From: Nitrospira sp.
Lineage (GTDB): Bacteria > Nitrospirota > Nitrospiria > Nitrospirales > Nitrospiraceae
NCBI GenBank assembly: GCA_024760545.1
Contig: CP060501.1
Coordinates: 3,674,036 to 3,738,035 of the forward strand
Reading direction: 5' to 3'
DNA length: 64,000 bases
Shown here: positions 46,141-55,278 of the stretch, piece by piece
Position numbering within the stretch: position 1 is the stretch's first letter
How the letters are laid out: every line of letters starts with the position of its first letter
Position numbers and translations under genes: made by a program
Notes under the pieces: model-generated
The model's database searches: none
Seen by the model: the letters and a program-made list of their open reading frames with translations, nothing else
What the model was told of the DNA's origin: nothing

Positions 46141-46680
46141 CCAGGTGAGGGCTCGTGAATGGTGGCAACGGCACGGGAGCTGAACCAAGAGCCAGGTCCA
46201 GGTGGTATCCAGACTTTTGTCTCCGGCCCCTACACCAAATCGCGAATGCGTAATCCTAGCGGACTGACTTCTGGCTTAGTTGCATCGATACCGGAATGAC
46301 GTTCAAATTGGATCGAGCAACAGGCGTGTGTATTATTCATCTGCAACGTCCCGTGAACCCGCTGGATCAGTTCCTGTCCACAGGCAGGTCTTAGCCTGTC
46401 CTTCGTAAACCCTCCAAGAGCGTAGGTTTGTCTAGAGAGATCCGTGACCAGCCGCTTTGGCCAGATGTTCGCTTCCTCGAACTCCTGAGGCGACGAAGTT
46501 CACTCACGCCCAGGTGAGACCCGCTCTGCTTCCAGGTTCGATCGGCGTCAAAGATAGCTCTCGTCATGACAGGTCATCTTAGAAAGAATCAAAGATGATA
46601 AAGCCCATCTGTTCCTTGACGATCGCGGAGTCTTCTGCCATTGTTAACGTCGTTCACATCCTCTCAGACCTGGGGGTTAT
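46141..46680. other. Intergenic region, no recognised gene
   Basis: About 540 bases separate the BACON gene from the sugar dehydrogenase gene. On the minus strand there is an open frame of roughly 65 codons (about 46430 down to 46230, ending IRDLV) with no start or ribosome site and no family I recognise. It may be a relic or chance. The plus-strand promoter for the dehydrogenase should lie here; GG-N10-GC at 46459-46472 is only a weak candidate. Confidence 0.35.
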
Positions 46681-47976
46681 ATGAAGAAACGACCGTCGCG
46701 TTCTATCGCTGTTGTAGGATTGGGTTATGTCGGTCTTCCGATCGCAGTGGCGTTTGGGAAGATTGCCCCAGTCGTTGGGTTTGATGTCAACAAAAAGAAA
46801 ATTGACGAATTACGTAAGGGAATCGATCGGACGGGGGAAGTATCGAAAAAGGATCTGAAAGCTACGCAGGTTCGGTATACGTCAGAGCCGTCGGACCTCA
46901 AGGCTGCACAATTCATTATTGTTGCAGTTCCAACCCCTATCAATGAGGCATTGCAGCCGGATCTGACGGCGTTGCAGAAGGCATCAGAGCTGATCGGGCG
47001 GAACTTGGCTGCAGACACCATCGTGGTGTACGAATCCACTGTCTACCCCGGCGCGACGGAGGAAGTGTGTCTGCCGATTCTAGAAAGAACTTCGGGAATG
47101 AAAGCCGGCGTTGATTTCAAAATCGGGTACTCGCCGGAGCGGATCAATCCAGGGGACAAGGAACATACGCTCGAAAAGATTACGAAGGTGGTATCGGCGC
47201 AAGACCTGGAATCGCTGGATATCGTAGCGGAGACCTATGCGCTGGTGGTGAAAGCTGGTATTTATCGCGCATCAAGCATCAAGGTGGCGGAGGCGGCCAA
47301 AGTCATCGAAAATACTCAGCGAGACCTGAACATTGCGTTGATGAACGAGCTGGCACTGATTTTCCATCGACTGGGAATAGATACGACATCCGTTCTTGAA
47401 GCCGCTGGGACGAAGTGGAATTTCCTCAAGTTCTCGCCCGGCCTCGTTGGTGGTCATTGTATCGGCGTGGATCCCTATTATTTGACCTCCAAGGCGGAAT
47501 CAGTGGGCTACCATCCCCAGGTCATTCTTTCTGGCCGGCGCATCAACAATGGTATGGGAAAGTTTGTGGCAGAACATACCATGAAGTTGCTCAGCCAGCT
47601 GTCACGCCCTGCGAATCAACTACGAGTAGGGGTGCTCGGTTTGACGTTCAAGGAAAATGTGCCCGATCTTCGTAACAGCAAGGTGCCCGATATCATTCAT
47701 GAGCTTCGTGAATATGGGATCGAAGTGCTGGTGCATGACCCTATCGCAGAAACTGAAGAGGCAATGGCAGAGTACGGCATTCATCTCGTCGAATGGAACA
47801 AGTTGAAAGATCTCGACGGACTGATCGTGGCTGTCGCACATAAGAAGTTCGCCGATGTGAGCTTAAAGGATCTGCTCAAGCCTCTTCGGAATCGAAAACA
47901 GGGCGTCGTGATCGACGTCAAGAGCATCCTTGACCCGAGGCAAATCCCTTCTTCTCTAAAATACTGGCGTCTCTAA
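46681..47976 (+). CDS. UDP-HexNAc 6-dehydrogenase (WbpA/TviB-like nucleotide sugar dehydrogenase)
   Basis: A 431-residue NAD-dependent enzyme that oxidises C6 of a UDP-N-acetylhexosamine to a uronic acid. The NAD site is VVGLGYVGLPIAVAFG; VAVPTPINE, YESTVYPGATEE and SPERINPGD are family blocks. The catalytic cysteine is in GGHCIGVDPYYL, and the C-terminal domain has LTFKENVPDLRNSKVPDII. The sequence style is WbpA/VipA rather than UDP-glucose dehydrogenase. It supplies the first step for the WbpB/D and WbpE-like enzymes at 31038-33772. The ATG follows GGGGG closely. Confidence 0.93.
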   Translation: MKKRPSRSIAVVGLGYVGLPIAVAFGKIAPVVGFDVNKKKIDELRKGIDRTGEVSKKDLKATQVRYTSEPSDLKAAQFIIVAVPTPINEALQPDLTALQKASELIGRNLAADTIVVYESTVYPGATEEVCLPILERTSGMKAGVDFKIGYSPERINPGDKEHTLEKITKVVSAQDLESLDIVAETYALVVKAGIYRASSIKVAEAAKVIENTQRDLNIALMNELALIFHRLGIDTTSVLEAAGTKWNFLKFSPGLVGGHCIGVDPYYLTSKAESVGYHPQVILSGRRINNGMGKFVAEHTMKLLSQLSRPANQLRVGVLGLTFKENVPDLRNSKVPDIIHELREYGIEVLVHDPIAETEEAMAEYGIHLVEWNKLKDLDGLIVAVAHKKFADVSLKDLLKPLRNRKQGVVIDVKSILDPRQIPSSLKYWRL

Positions 47977-48196
47977 GGATCATCCGAGTTCATAGACAAC
48001 AGAAAAGCCTAATGAGAACATATAAGTACCCGATTATCGTACCGTGAATGTGTAACTCCTCAACTCCCTCCCTCAGTTTCTAGCCTTTTTCTTTGAGCCA
48101 GCCGTAATCCGTAGTATAAGAAAATTGATTATCGGCAGGCTGAATTTCTGCTGCTGTGCCGAATGTGTGCGCAGAAACAAGGGTGAGGCTCGTCAT

Positions 48197-50530
48197 ATGA
48201 CCGCGCGTCTCTTTGGTCGGGCGATGAAGTTTGCCAGGCCCTTAGGAATCTTTGGGATCGCTGGTTGCGCGCTGGTGGTGTCTCCTGATGTGAAACGTGG
48301 AGATCATCACTTGGCTGCGCAACGTTGGGAAGAAGCCGGTCTCGCCTATCGCCTCGCGTTAAAGGATGATCCTTTTAATGCTTCTTTGCAGACTAAGTAC
48401 GCGTTGGCCCGCGAACGCACCGCGGCCACGTATGCTGAGCGCGGCCGTACGTTTCTGAAAGAAAAGCAAGCCGATCTGGCGCTTGAAGAATTTAAGCGGG
48501 CGCTCACGATCGAGCCTTCGAACGCCGAGCATCAGGCCGGCTTCCAGGAAGCCGTTCGCTTGAAGGAATCTCGATCATACTATCGCGAAGCGGAACGCCT
48601 GTCGCAACTAGGACGAATCGAAGAGGCGATGGATGGCTTTACTCGCTCCGCTGAACTGGACCCAACCTTTCGGGAGCCTCTCGAGAGCATCAGCAGGTTG
48701 ACGGAGGAGCAGCAGGCTCTCCTGAGGAGTGATCGGATGAAGCAGCCTGTCACGCTCAAATTCAGGAATGCGGGGATTAAGGAAGTACTGGAAGGAGTGG
48801 CAAAGGCGGGTGGGTTTACCTTGATCTTCGATAAGGACGTCAGGAACGATCCGATTTCGATTTCGATTCAGGACACGCCGTTTGACGACGCGCTGCAGCT
48901 CCTTCTCAACAGCAACAGCCTATTTTCCAGGATGGCCACTCCAGGGGTGCTGATCATCAGCCCCAATACGAAACAGAAGCAGGAACAATATCAGGACTTG
49001 ATGATTCGGACCTTTTATCTGTCGAACGCGAAGTCCAAAGACATGTTGACGCTGCTGAAAAGCATGCTCGATGCAAAACGTATGCATGCCAACGAGCAGC
49101 TGAATACCATTGTGATCCGTGACCAGCCTGAAAAAATTCAGATGGCTGAGAAAATCATCCTGGCCAATGATCGTCCGGAGTCGGAAGTGCTCTTTGACGT
49201 CGAGGTGTTGGAGGTCAATCGAACCGTCAATCAGACCTATGGACTGACATATCCAAAACAGGTAGCCGGCGCCATGGTTCCGCCCGGCCCTGCGGGCGTG
49301 ATTGCCGGGACACTGGCACAGCAATTCACCTATCGCCAGTTGGCCAATCTAGGGCCGGATAATTATCTGTTCAAACTCCCGACGAATGTCCAGCTCGATT
49401 TCTTCAAACAGATCACGGATGCGAAGACGCTGGCCGCGCCGAAAATCCGGGTCGTGAACAACAAGAAGGCGGAAATCAACATCGGCGACAAGCAGCCGAT
49501 CTTGTTGTCGACCACGAACGTCTTACCCGGTCAAGCCGCGACGGGTGCCGTGCCGACCACATCGACGGTGACGTCGATTGAATTTCGAGATACCGGTGTC
49601 AAACTGACGGTGGAACCTTCCATCCGGTTGGGGGGTGAGCTCGGATTGAAAATGAAGATCGAAGTGATTCGGCTCGGCGAGCAAATCACGCTGCAGGCCT
49701 CCCCGCCCATCACGCAGTTCAAATTCGGCAATCGATCTGCTGAAACGATGCTGAGCATAAAGGACGGGGAAACCATCATACTGGGCGGACTCTTGCAAGA
49801 GGAGGATCGGAAGACCAGAGTGACGGTCCCGTGGCTTGGCGACCTTCCTGTAATCGGAAACCTCATCAGTTCGTTCAGGACGGACCGAGTCACCACCGAA
49901 GTGATTTTGACGATCACACCGCACATTGTGCAGAACATGACCCCTCCGACGCCCAGCACGCAAGCGTTCTGGTCCGGGACGGAATCGACCTATACCACCG
50001 GCCCCATGTTTTCGATCCCTGCGCGGAAAATGTCCTCGCCGTTGGGGACGGGGTATGGGGACCATCTCATGGAGGGCGGCAGTGCCGCGAAAACGGTCGG
50101 GGTGGCCAGCCCAACCCGTTCCTTGGCTCAACAGGGGGCTCCCGATCCCCGACTAGCCATCCGGCCGAATGAATCGGCGGTTCAGACCGGTCGAGAAATC
50201 AAGTTGTCGATCCTAGATGGGCGGCTCGACCCATCGGACCAACACATCTTCAAGTTCGAGTATGACCCGAAGATTCTTGAGTTCAAACAGCTTGGCCAAG
50301 CGGAACTTGTCGGCTCGTCGGGATCCTCTTCAGGGGATCAAAAAGAAGCCGTGGGAAGTATCGCGTTTCGACTGGCCCTTCCCAACGGGCCTACTCCTCG
50401 GTCGGCGAGCATTGTCTTTGTCGCAAAATCGCCTGGGGTGTCTCCGGTGCGTGTTGAGCTCATGGCTGCAGAGGGTGATGGCCGGGCGGCTGCTTCAGAA
50501 ATCGGGACAGGAGTGGTGAAGGTGCGGTGA
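48197..50530 (+). CDS. Secretin (GspD-like) lipoprotein with TPR and C-terminal cohesin-like domains
   Basis: A 777-residue outer-membrane secretin. From the ATG at 48197 (GAGG upstream) a lipoprotein signal ends IFGIAGC at Cys24, preferred over a TTG at 48125. Residues about 35-175 are TPR-like helices (FNASLQTKYALAR; ADLALEEFKRALTIEPSNAEH). Then come an STN-like domain (PVTLKFRNAGIKEVLEGV), secretin N-domains (RTFYLSNAKSKDMLTLLK) and the secretin core (TLAAPKIRVVNNKKAEINIGDKQ; VEPSIRLGG; DGETIILGGLLQEEDRKT). The last 120 residues resemble a cohesin-type fold (IKLSILDGRLDPSDQHIFKF). It overlaps the next pilin gene by four bases and starts the secretion operon. Confidence 0.92.
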   Translation: MTARLFGRAMKFARPLGIFGIAGCALVVSPDVKRGDHHLAAQRWEEAGLAYRLALKDDPFNASLQTKYALARERTAATYAERGRTFLKEKQADLALEEFKRALTIEPSNAEHQAGFQEAVRLKESRSYYREAERLSQLGRIEEAMDGFTRSAELDPTFREPLESISRLTEEQQALLRSDRMKQPVTLKFRNAGIKEVLEGVAKAGGFTLIFDKDVRNDPISISIQDTPFDDALQLLLNSNSLFSRMATPGVLIISPNTKQKQEQYQDLMIRTFYLSNAKSKDMLTLLKSMLDAKRMHANEQLNTIVIRDQPEKIQMAEKIILANDRPESEVLFDVEVLEVNRTVNQTYGLTYPKQVAGAMVPPGPAGVIAGTLAQQFTYRQLANLGPDNYLFKLPTNVQLDFFKQITDAKTLAAPKIRVVNNKKAEINIGDKQPILLSTTNVLPGQAATGAVPTTSTVTSIEFRDTGVKLTVEPSIRLGGELGLKMKIEVIRLGEQITLQASPPITQFKFGNRSAETMLSIKDGETIILGGLLQEEDRKTRVTVPWLGDLPVIGNLISSFRTDRVTTEVILTITPHIVQNMTPPTPSTQAFWSGTESTYTTGPMFSIPARKMSSPLGTGYGDHLMEGGSAAKTVGVASPTRSLAQQGAPDPRLAIRPNESAVQTGREIKLSILDGRLDPSDQHIFKFEYDPKILEFKQLGQAELVGSSGSSSGDQKEAVGSIAFRLALPNGPTPRSASIVFVAKSPGVSPVRVELMAAEGDGRAAASEIGTGVVKVR

Positions 50531-51033
50531 GGGAGGACGGCCTCACACTCATCGAGATTCTCGTCACAATGACCATCGTTGTGATCTTGGCCTCGGTCGC
50601 CATGCCTCTGAGTAAAGTATCGACGAAACGAGCCCAGGAGATCGAACTGCGCCAGCATCTTCGGACAATTCGTAGCGCGATCGATGTGTTCAAGCTGGAA
50701 TGGAATCGTGACGGCGAGATCCTACTTGGAGCCGTGTGTGTCAAGAATAAGCTCACGTGCAAGGACGTCACCGGGCCGTATGGTTATCCGAAGTCTCTCG
50801 AGGTGCTGTTGGGGGTGAAGTTAACGGGGCAGGAAGCGACGGTTCGAGGCACCACGACGAGGCGCTATTTGCGAGTCATGCCGATCGACCCCTTGACGGG
50901 TAAATCTGATTGGCTCTTGCGCTGTTACAAGGATCGCCCGAAGCCGACTAGTTGGTGTGGCGAAGATATCTACGATGTGATGACGCAAAGCGAGGCGACC
51001 GCGCTCGATGGCACTAAGTACCAGGATTGGTAG
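50527..51033 (+). CDS. Type II secretion/type IV pilin-like pseudopilin
   Basis: A 168-residue prepilin-like protein with a very short leader: MREDG then LTLIEILVTMTIVVILASVAMP. Cleavage after Gly5 gives a mature N-terminus with Glu at position 5, as in major pilins. A long alpha1 helix follows, then a globular part with four cysteines (CVKNKLTC; LRCYKD; SWCGED) that may form disulfides. The GTG start overlaps the secretin stop, so translation is coupled. The related pseudopilin gene follows at once. Confidence 0.88.
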   Translation: MREDGLTLIEILVTMTIVVILASVAMPLSKVSTKRAQEIELRQHLRTIRSAIDVFKLEWNRDGEILLGAVCVKNKLTCKDVTGPYGYPKSLEVLLGVKLTGQEATVRGTTTRRYLRVMPIDPLTGKSDWLLRCYKDRPKPTSWCGEDIYDVMTQSEATALDGTKYQDW

Positions 51034-51034
51034 A

Positions 51035-51409
51035 GTGAGCGAATGGAACACGAAGGGTTTTACGCTTGTCGAACTCATGATTGTGGTGTCCATTGTCGGC
51101 ATTTTGGCCACGCTCGCGGTTCCGTCCTATCAGTCATCGTTGCTCAAAGCCAAGGAGACGGTGTTGAGACAAGATCTTTTCACGCTGCGCGAGTTACTGG
51201 ATCACCACCGAGCCGATCAGGGGAAGTATCCTCCGTCGTTAGATGGTCTGGTAGCGGCGGGGTATCTACGGGGCCTTCCCAAAGATCCCTTCACGAATTC
51301 GTCGAGTTCTTGGCAAGAGATTATGGAACCGACCGAGGGTGGTATCTTTGATGTGTATTCCGGCTCAGACCTTGTTGGGACGAATGGAACTCCCTATAAC
51401 AAATGGTGA
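51035..51409 (+). CDS. gspG: GspG-like major pseudopilin
   Basis: A 124-residue pseudopilin. From GTG at 51035, one base after the previous stop, the leader MSEWNTKG precedes FTLVELMIVVSIVGILATLAVPSYQ, with Glu at position 5. The body matches GspG: LRQDLFTLRELLDHHRADQGKYPPSLDGLVAAGYLRGLPKDPFT and the end GGIFDVYSG...NGTPYNKW. An ATG at 51008 would lengthen the leader by nine residues but overlaps the previous gene and has no ribosome site. It should form the pseudopilus of the secretion machine. Confidence 0.9.
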   Translation: MSEWNTKGFTLVELMIVVSIVGILATLAVPSYQSSLLKAKETVLRQDLFTLRELLDHHRADQGKYPPSLDGLVAAGYLRGLPKDPFTNSSSSWQEIMEPTEGGIFDVYSGSDLVGTNGTPYNKW

Positions 51410-52230
51410 ATGAGAGGAATAAATTTTGGTTGAGAGACAAGGTATCCCGAGGCGGGATGGGGAGGAATACTGCCGTTGGGATCCTTTTACTTGGGATATC
51501 GGCGTGTAGCTCATTTGAACCGCTTGTTGAGCAGGAAACCTCGGATCTCCAACTCACCGTGGATGCACTCAAAACATCGCTAAATGATGCCCAGCGGGCC
51601 CTTGTCGATTTGCGAGTGGAGGTTGAAACACGGCGCCAAGAATTCACCGATGCGCAAATTACTCGGGCTCAACTTGAGGGGCGCATTCGAGAGGCGGAAC
51701 GTCGGTTGACTGAAGCCCGCCATGTCATTGATCTTCAACGAGAAGAGTTGGCGAGTTCGCGTACTGAGCGAGATCGTGCCCGGCGGACCGGCGCCGCCCT
51801 TCAGAGCCAACTGAAGCAGCTCCAAAAGTACCAATCTAAGATGGGAAGGCACACCGCAGGAGAAATGCCTACAGCTATGGCGTTCCCCAGAGAGAGTCAA
51901 CTGGAATTGGCGACCATGAGCCTTCAGGAGGAAGCCCTGTCGGATGATATTGGGGAAAGCACCGGAGTCATCTCCCAGCCGGCAATTCATCTGTCGAGAG
52001 ACTCTTCGGTCGGTGCAGTTCCGAGCACCGCTCGACCGTCAACCATGACCACTGACTTACCCGTGTTGATCAAGCCTGGAGATACGCTCTGGAGCCTCGC
52101 GCAACGGCATCGTACGTCCGTAAAGCGCCTCATGGAGATCAATGCGCTTTCCAATGACCATATTCAGGCTGGTCAGGTGCTCTGGCTTACTGAATCATCC
52201 ACCAGCGAGTCCGAACACGAGCGAATGTAG
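51403..52230 (+). CDS. LysM-domain lipoprotein with coiled coil
   Basis: A 275-residue protein of the envelope. A lipobox LGISAC is reached 16 residues after an internal ATG at 51457, so the true start may be 51457; the ATG at 51403 overlaps the gspG stop and would be translation-coupled. After the lipobox, a coiled coil of about 100 residues (SDLQLTVDALKTSLNDAQ...LQSQLKQLQ) leads to a low-complexity linker and a C-terminal LysM domain (LIKPGDTLWSLAQRHRTS; INALSNDHIQAGQVLWL), which binds peptidoglycan or chitin-like glycans. It may anchor the secretion machine in the cell wall; this is not a standard type II component. Confidence 0.85.
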   Translation: MVNERNKFWLRDKVSRGGMGRNTAVGILLLGISACSSFEPLVEQETSDLQLTVDALKTSLNDAQRALVDLRVEVETRRQEFTDAQITRAQLEGRIREAERRLTEARHVIDLQREELASSRTERDRARRTGAALQSQLKQLQKYQSKMGRHTAGEMPTAMAFPRESQLELATMSLQEEALSDDIGESTGVISQPAIHLSRDSSVGAVPSTARPSTMTTDLPVLIKPGDTLWSLAQRHRTSVKRLMEINALSNDHIQAGQVLWLTESSTSESEHERM

Positions 52231-52274
52231 TCGCGTGGAACGGGCTAGTCCGCGAGTCTCGAAGGTCCACCGCT

Positions 52275-53489
52275 ATGGCAGTATTTGCATACCGCGTTGC
52301 ACGACCTGATGGCTCCATGATCCAGGGGCACCTGGAAGGGGAGGAGGAATCGCACGTTCGTGCCAAACTAGAGGCACAAGGCTTGTTGGTGTTCAATCTT
52401 CACCGTCGTGGAATGGTCTCGGTGAGGACGGGCAAGTCTTGGTCATGGAGCGGGCTTCCGCTGGGGCAGTTTTTGGTTTTCAATCAAGAGCTGCTCGCGC
52501 TCGTCAAGTCGGGATTGCCGATCTTACGGGTGTGGGATTTGTTGATTGAACGTGCAGGCCATGCCGGATTTCAGCAGACGTTACGTGAGGTGAGAGAAGA
52601 CATTCGAGGGGGAGCATCTGCCTCTGATGCATTGATGAGACACCCGATGTATTTTCCGGAGCTTTATGTTGCGACGGTGAAGGCGGGAGAGCAATCAGGC
52701 AATCTTCCTGAAGTCCTCCAGCGATATATCACGTACTTGAAGCTGATGATCGGGCTTCGTCAAAAAGTCACGAAGGCGATCTCCTATCCGATTTTCCTCG
52801 TGTTTATTGGCATGGCCGTGATCGGGTTTCTCCTGACCTATGTCATGCCGACATTCGTGTCAGTCTACGGAGAGGCAGCGAGGACTCTCCCATGGGCTAC
52901 TCAACTCTTACTCGACGTCGTGACCCACGTAGAGGTTTGGGGATTGCCCGCCGGTATTGCGGTGATCGGCATCGTGTTAGGGATACACGCCTACTATGCC
53001 ACGGCCGCAGGGCATCTTGTCATCGACCGTCTTGTGCTGAAACTTCCCCTCGTGGGTCCGATCTCCGTGAAACATAATACCGTGCAGCTTACGAGAACAC
53101 TCGGAACTATTCTGGCGGGCGGAACGCCTCTCGTCGATGCGTTGCAGGGTGCGCGTGCAGCCGTATCGAACCGCTTTGTTTCGCACGCACTCATTGGGGC
53201 ATCCAATGAGATCCGCGAGGGAACGACGTTGGCCGTTGCCTTGGACCGTCCGAAGGTGCTTCCGAAACTCGCGATCGAGATGTTGTCGGTAGGCGAAGAA
53301 ACGGGTTCTCTCGATACGATGTTGCGGGATGTCGCCGAGTTTTATGAAGCCGACCTCGATACCAGGCTTACCCAGCTTACGACGTGGATCGAGCCGGCTC
53401 TGTTGCTTGTGATGGGAATATTGGTGGGCGGGATCGTGATCGTGATGTATCTACCGGTCTTTCAGATGGCGGGAACGGTTGGCGGGTAG
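52275..53489 (+). CDS. gspF: GspF/PilC-like inner-membrane platform protein
   Basis: A 404-residue polytopic protein of the GspF family. The N-terminal cytoplasmic part starts FAYRVARPDGSMIQGHLEGE. Two repeated GspF domains follow, each with helices ending in membrane spans (GQFLVFNQELLALVKSGLP; YPIFLVFIGMAVIGFLLTY; VKHNTVQLTRTLGTILAGG; LLLVMGILVGGIVIVMYLPVF). The phrase MLSVGEETGSLDTMLRDVAEFYE is characteristic. It should connect the ATPase to pseudopilus growth. gspE follows after 57 bases. Confidence 0.92.
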   Translation: MAVFAYRVARPDGSMIQGHLEGEEESHVRAKLEAQGLLVFNLHRRGMVSVRTGKSWSWSGLPLGQFLVFNQELLALVKSGLPILRVWDLLIERAGHAGFQQTLREVREDIRGGASASDALMRHPMYFPELYVATVKAGEQSGNLPEVLQRYITYLKLMIGLRQKVTKAISYPIFLVFIGMAVIGFLLTYVMPTFVSVYGEAARTLPWATQLLLDVVTHVEVWGLPAGIAVIGIVLGIHAYYATAAGHLVIDRLVLKLPLVGPISVKHNTVQLTRTLGTILAGGTPLVDALQGARAAVSNRFVSHALIGASNEIREGTTLAVALDRPKVLPKLAIEMLSVGEETGSLDTMLRDVAEFYEADLDTRLTQLTTWIEPALLLVMGILVGGIVIVMYLPVFQMAGTVGG

Positions 53490-53546
53490 ATTGGGACAAT
53501 CGGTTTGTGGATCAGAACGATGTGATGATGACCTGGGAGTTTGCGC

Positions 53547-55274
53547 ATGCTGCGTAGTCTTGCTCGGCCTTCTCTCGCGGAGGTCCTCGTCAGCCAGGGC
53601 CTCCTTGCACGACAGACGGTCGAGGACGTGCTGCACCGATTGAAAGGTGTCACGGCAGCCTTAGGACACACGCTGGTCTGCGAAGGGCTCCTCTCGGAGG
53701 ATCAGTTGGCTCATGCACTGGCCACTCAATACGGGCTTCCCTACGATCCGCTGACGAGTTTTCAAGTCGATCCCCGCTACTACGAGACGATTTCCGTCAG
53801 GTTGATGCAGCGATTTCCGTTTGTCCCCATCGCCGAGAGAGACAGTGTGATGACCATTGCCGTCGCGGATCCTCAAAATTTGTTGGGCCTCGACGAATTG
53901 GAACTCATGATCGGAAAGCCGCTGGAGCTGATCGTCAGTTCTAAGAGCGCAATCCTGTCCGCGTTGGACCGTAGCGCGGGCTCCAGCCAAGCGCTCCGCG
54001 AGCTCGAAGCGGAGTATCGATCGGTCTTGGTGAAAGAAGATGATCGAGGAGAAGAGGTGGCAGCCCTCGATCAAGCGGGAGAGGATCAGAGTCCTGCCGT
54101 AAAGCTGCTGGACTCTATCCTGCTGAGCGCGATGCAGCGCCGGGCCAGCGACATTCACATTGAGGCTGCAGACCGCGCAACCAAAGTCAAACTTCGTGTC
54201 GATGGCATTCTGATTCCAGCCATGGAGCCCCTGGATATTCGATTGCACGCGCCCTTGGTGTCGCGTCTGAAGGTCATGTCCGAGCTCGATATCGCCGAGC
54301 GTCGAGTGCCGCAGGATGGAAGTTTTCGAATGAGGCTGGATCGAAAGACCGTGGATTTTCGTGTCTCTATCCTGCCCAGCGTCTTCGGTGAATCGGTGGT
54401 GATCCGGATACTGGACCGCGATTCCATTGCGACCGGAGTGTCGTCCTTGAAGCTCGAACGGCTCGGTTTCAATCCGGAAGATCTCAAACGATTCCGGAAA
54501 GCGATTGCCCGTCCCTACGGCATGGTGTTGGCGACAGGGCCTACCGGAAGCGGCAAGACGACGACGTTGTACGCCGCCATATCGGAGATGAACACGCTTG
54601 AAGACAAACTGATCACGATCGAAGACCCTGTTGAATATCAGCTTCCGGGGGTGGTGCAAATTCCAGTCAATGAAAAGAAAGGCCTCACCTTTGCCCGAGG
54701 GCTCCGGTCCATTCTTCGCCATGACCCGGACAAGATCATGGTCGGTGAAATTCGAGATGCCGAAACAGCCCAGATCGCGATCCAGTCGGCTATGACCGGC
54801 CACCTTGTCCTGACGACCGTTCATGCGAACAACGTATTCGACGTGATCGGGCGATTCGCGTCGATGGGGATCGATTCCTATAATTTTCTGTCCGCACTCA
54901 ACTGTGTGTTGGCCCAGCGACTGGTCCGAATCTTTTGCGCCTCGTGTCGAACGCCGGTCAAAGCCCAGAAGGCCCTTATCGAAGAAGCAGGGTTGGACTA
55001 TGAACAGTACAAGGATACGACGTTCTACGAAGGAAAAGGGTGTCCGCAATGTCATGGGACAGGGTATCGAGGAAGAAAATGCATTACGGAATTCCTCGAT
55101 CTGACGGATGAGATCAAAGAGATGATCCTTGCGGATCGGCCGCTTTCTGAAATCCGTTACCGGGCGGTCACTGACGGAATGATCACGCTTCGGCAATCGG
55201 CACTGAAAAAAATGTTGAATGGCGAGACATCGCTGCGTGAAGTCAATCGTGTCACGTTCAGCGAGGAAGGATAA
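53547..55274 (+). CDS. gspE: GspE/PilB-like secretion ATPase
   Basis: A 575-residue hexameric ATPase. The N-terminal MshEN-type region (LARPSLAEVLVSQG; LATQYGLPYDP) is followed by the catalytic core with Walker A GPTGSGKTTTLYA near residue 330, the Asp box ITIEDPVEYQLPG, Walker B LRHDPDKIMVGEIRD and the His box TGHLVLTTVHANN. A zinc tetracysteine (FCASCRT ... GCPQCHGTGYRG) is intact, as in GspE. The ATG at 53547 has GGGAG at seven bases, so it is preferred to the TTG at 53541. A long antisense open frame here is a shadow. Confidence 0.94.
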   Translation: MLRSLARPSLAEVLVSQGLLARQTVEDVLHRLKGVTAALGHTLVCEGLLSEDQLAHALATQYGLPYDPLTSFQVDPRYYETISVRLMQRFPFVPIAERDSVMTIAVADPQNLLGLDELELMIGKPLELIVSSKSAILSALDRSAGSSQALRELEAEYRSVLVKEDDRGEEVAALDQAGEDQSPAVKLLDSILLSAMQRRASDIHIEAADRATKVKLRVDGILIPAMEPLDIRLHAPLVSRLKVMSELDIAERRVPQDGSFRMRLDRKTVDFRVSILPSVFGESVVIRILDRDSIATGVSSLKLERLGFNPEDLKRFRKAIARPYGMVLATGPTGSGKTTTLYAAISEMNTLEDKLITIEDPVEYQLPGVVQIPVNEKKGLTFARGLRSILRHDPDKIMVGEIRDAETAQIAIQSAMTGHLVLTTVHANNVFDVIGRFASMGIDSYNFLSALNCVLAQRLVRIFCASCRTPVKAQKALIEEAGLDYEQYKDTTFYEGKGCPQCHGTGYRGRKCITEFLDLTDEIKEMILADRPLSEIRYRAVTDGMITLRQSALKKMLNGETSLREVNRVTFSEEG

Positions 55275-55278
55275 CACG

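Noticed and set aside
46459-46472. GG-N10-GC pair upstream of the sugar dehydrogenase gene
   Set aside because: The -24 block does not match consensus (GGCCAG) and it lies over 200 bases from the start; such spacing arises often by chance.
48138-48151. GG-N10-GC pair upstream of the secretin gene
   Set aside because: Only the dinucleotides and a partial -12 block fit; not distinguishable from background without a matrix score.
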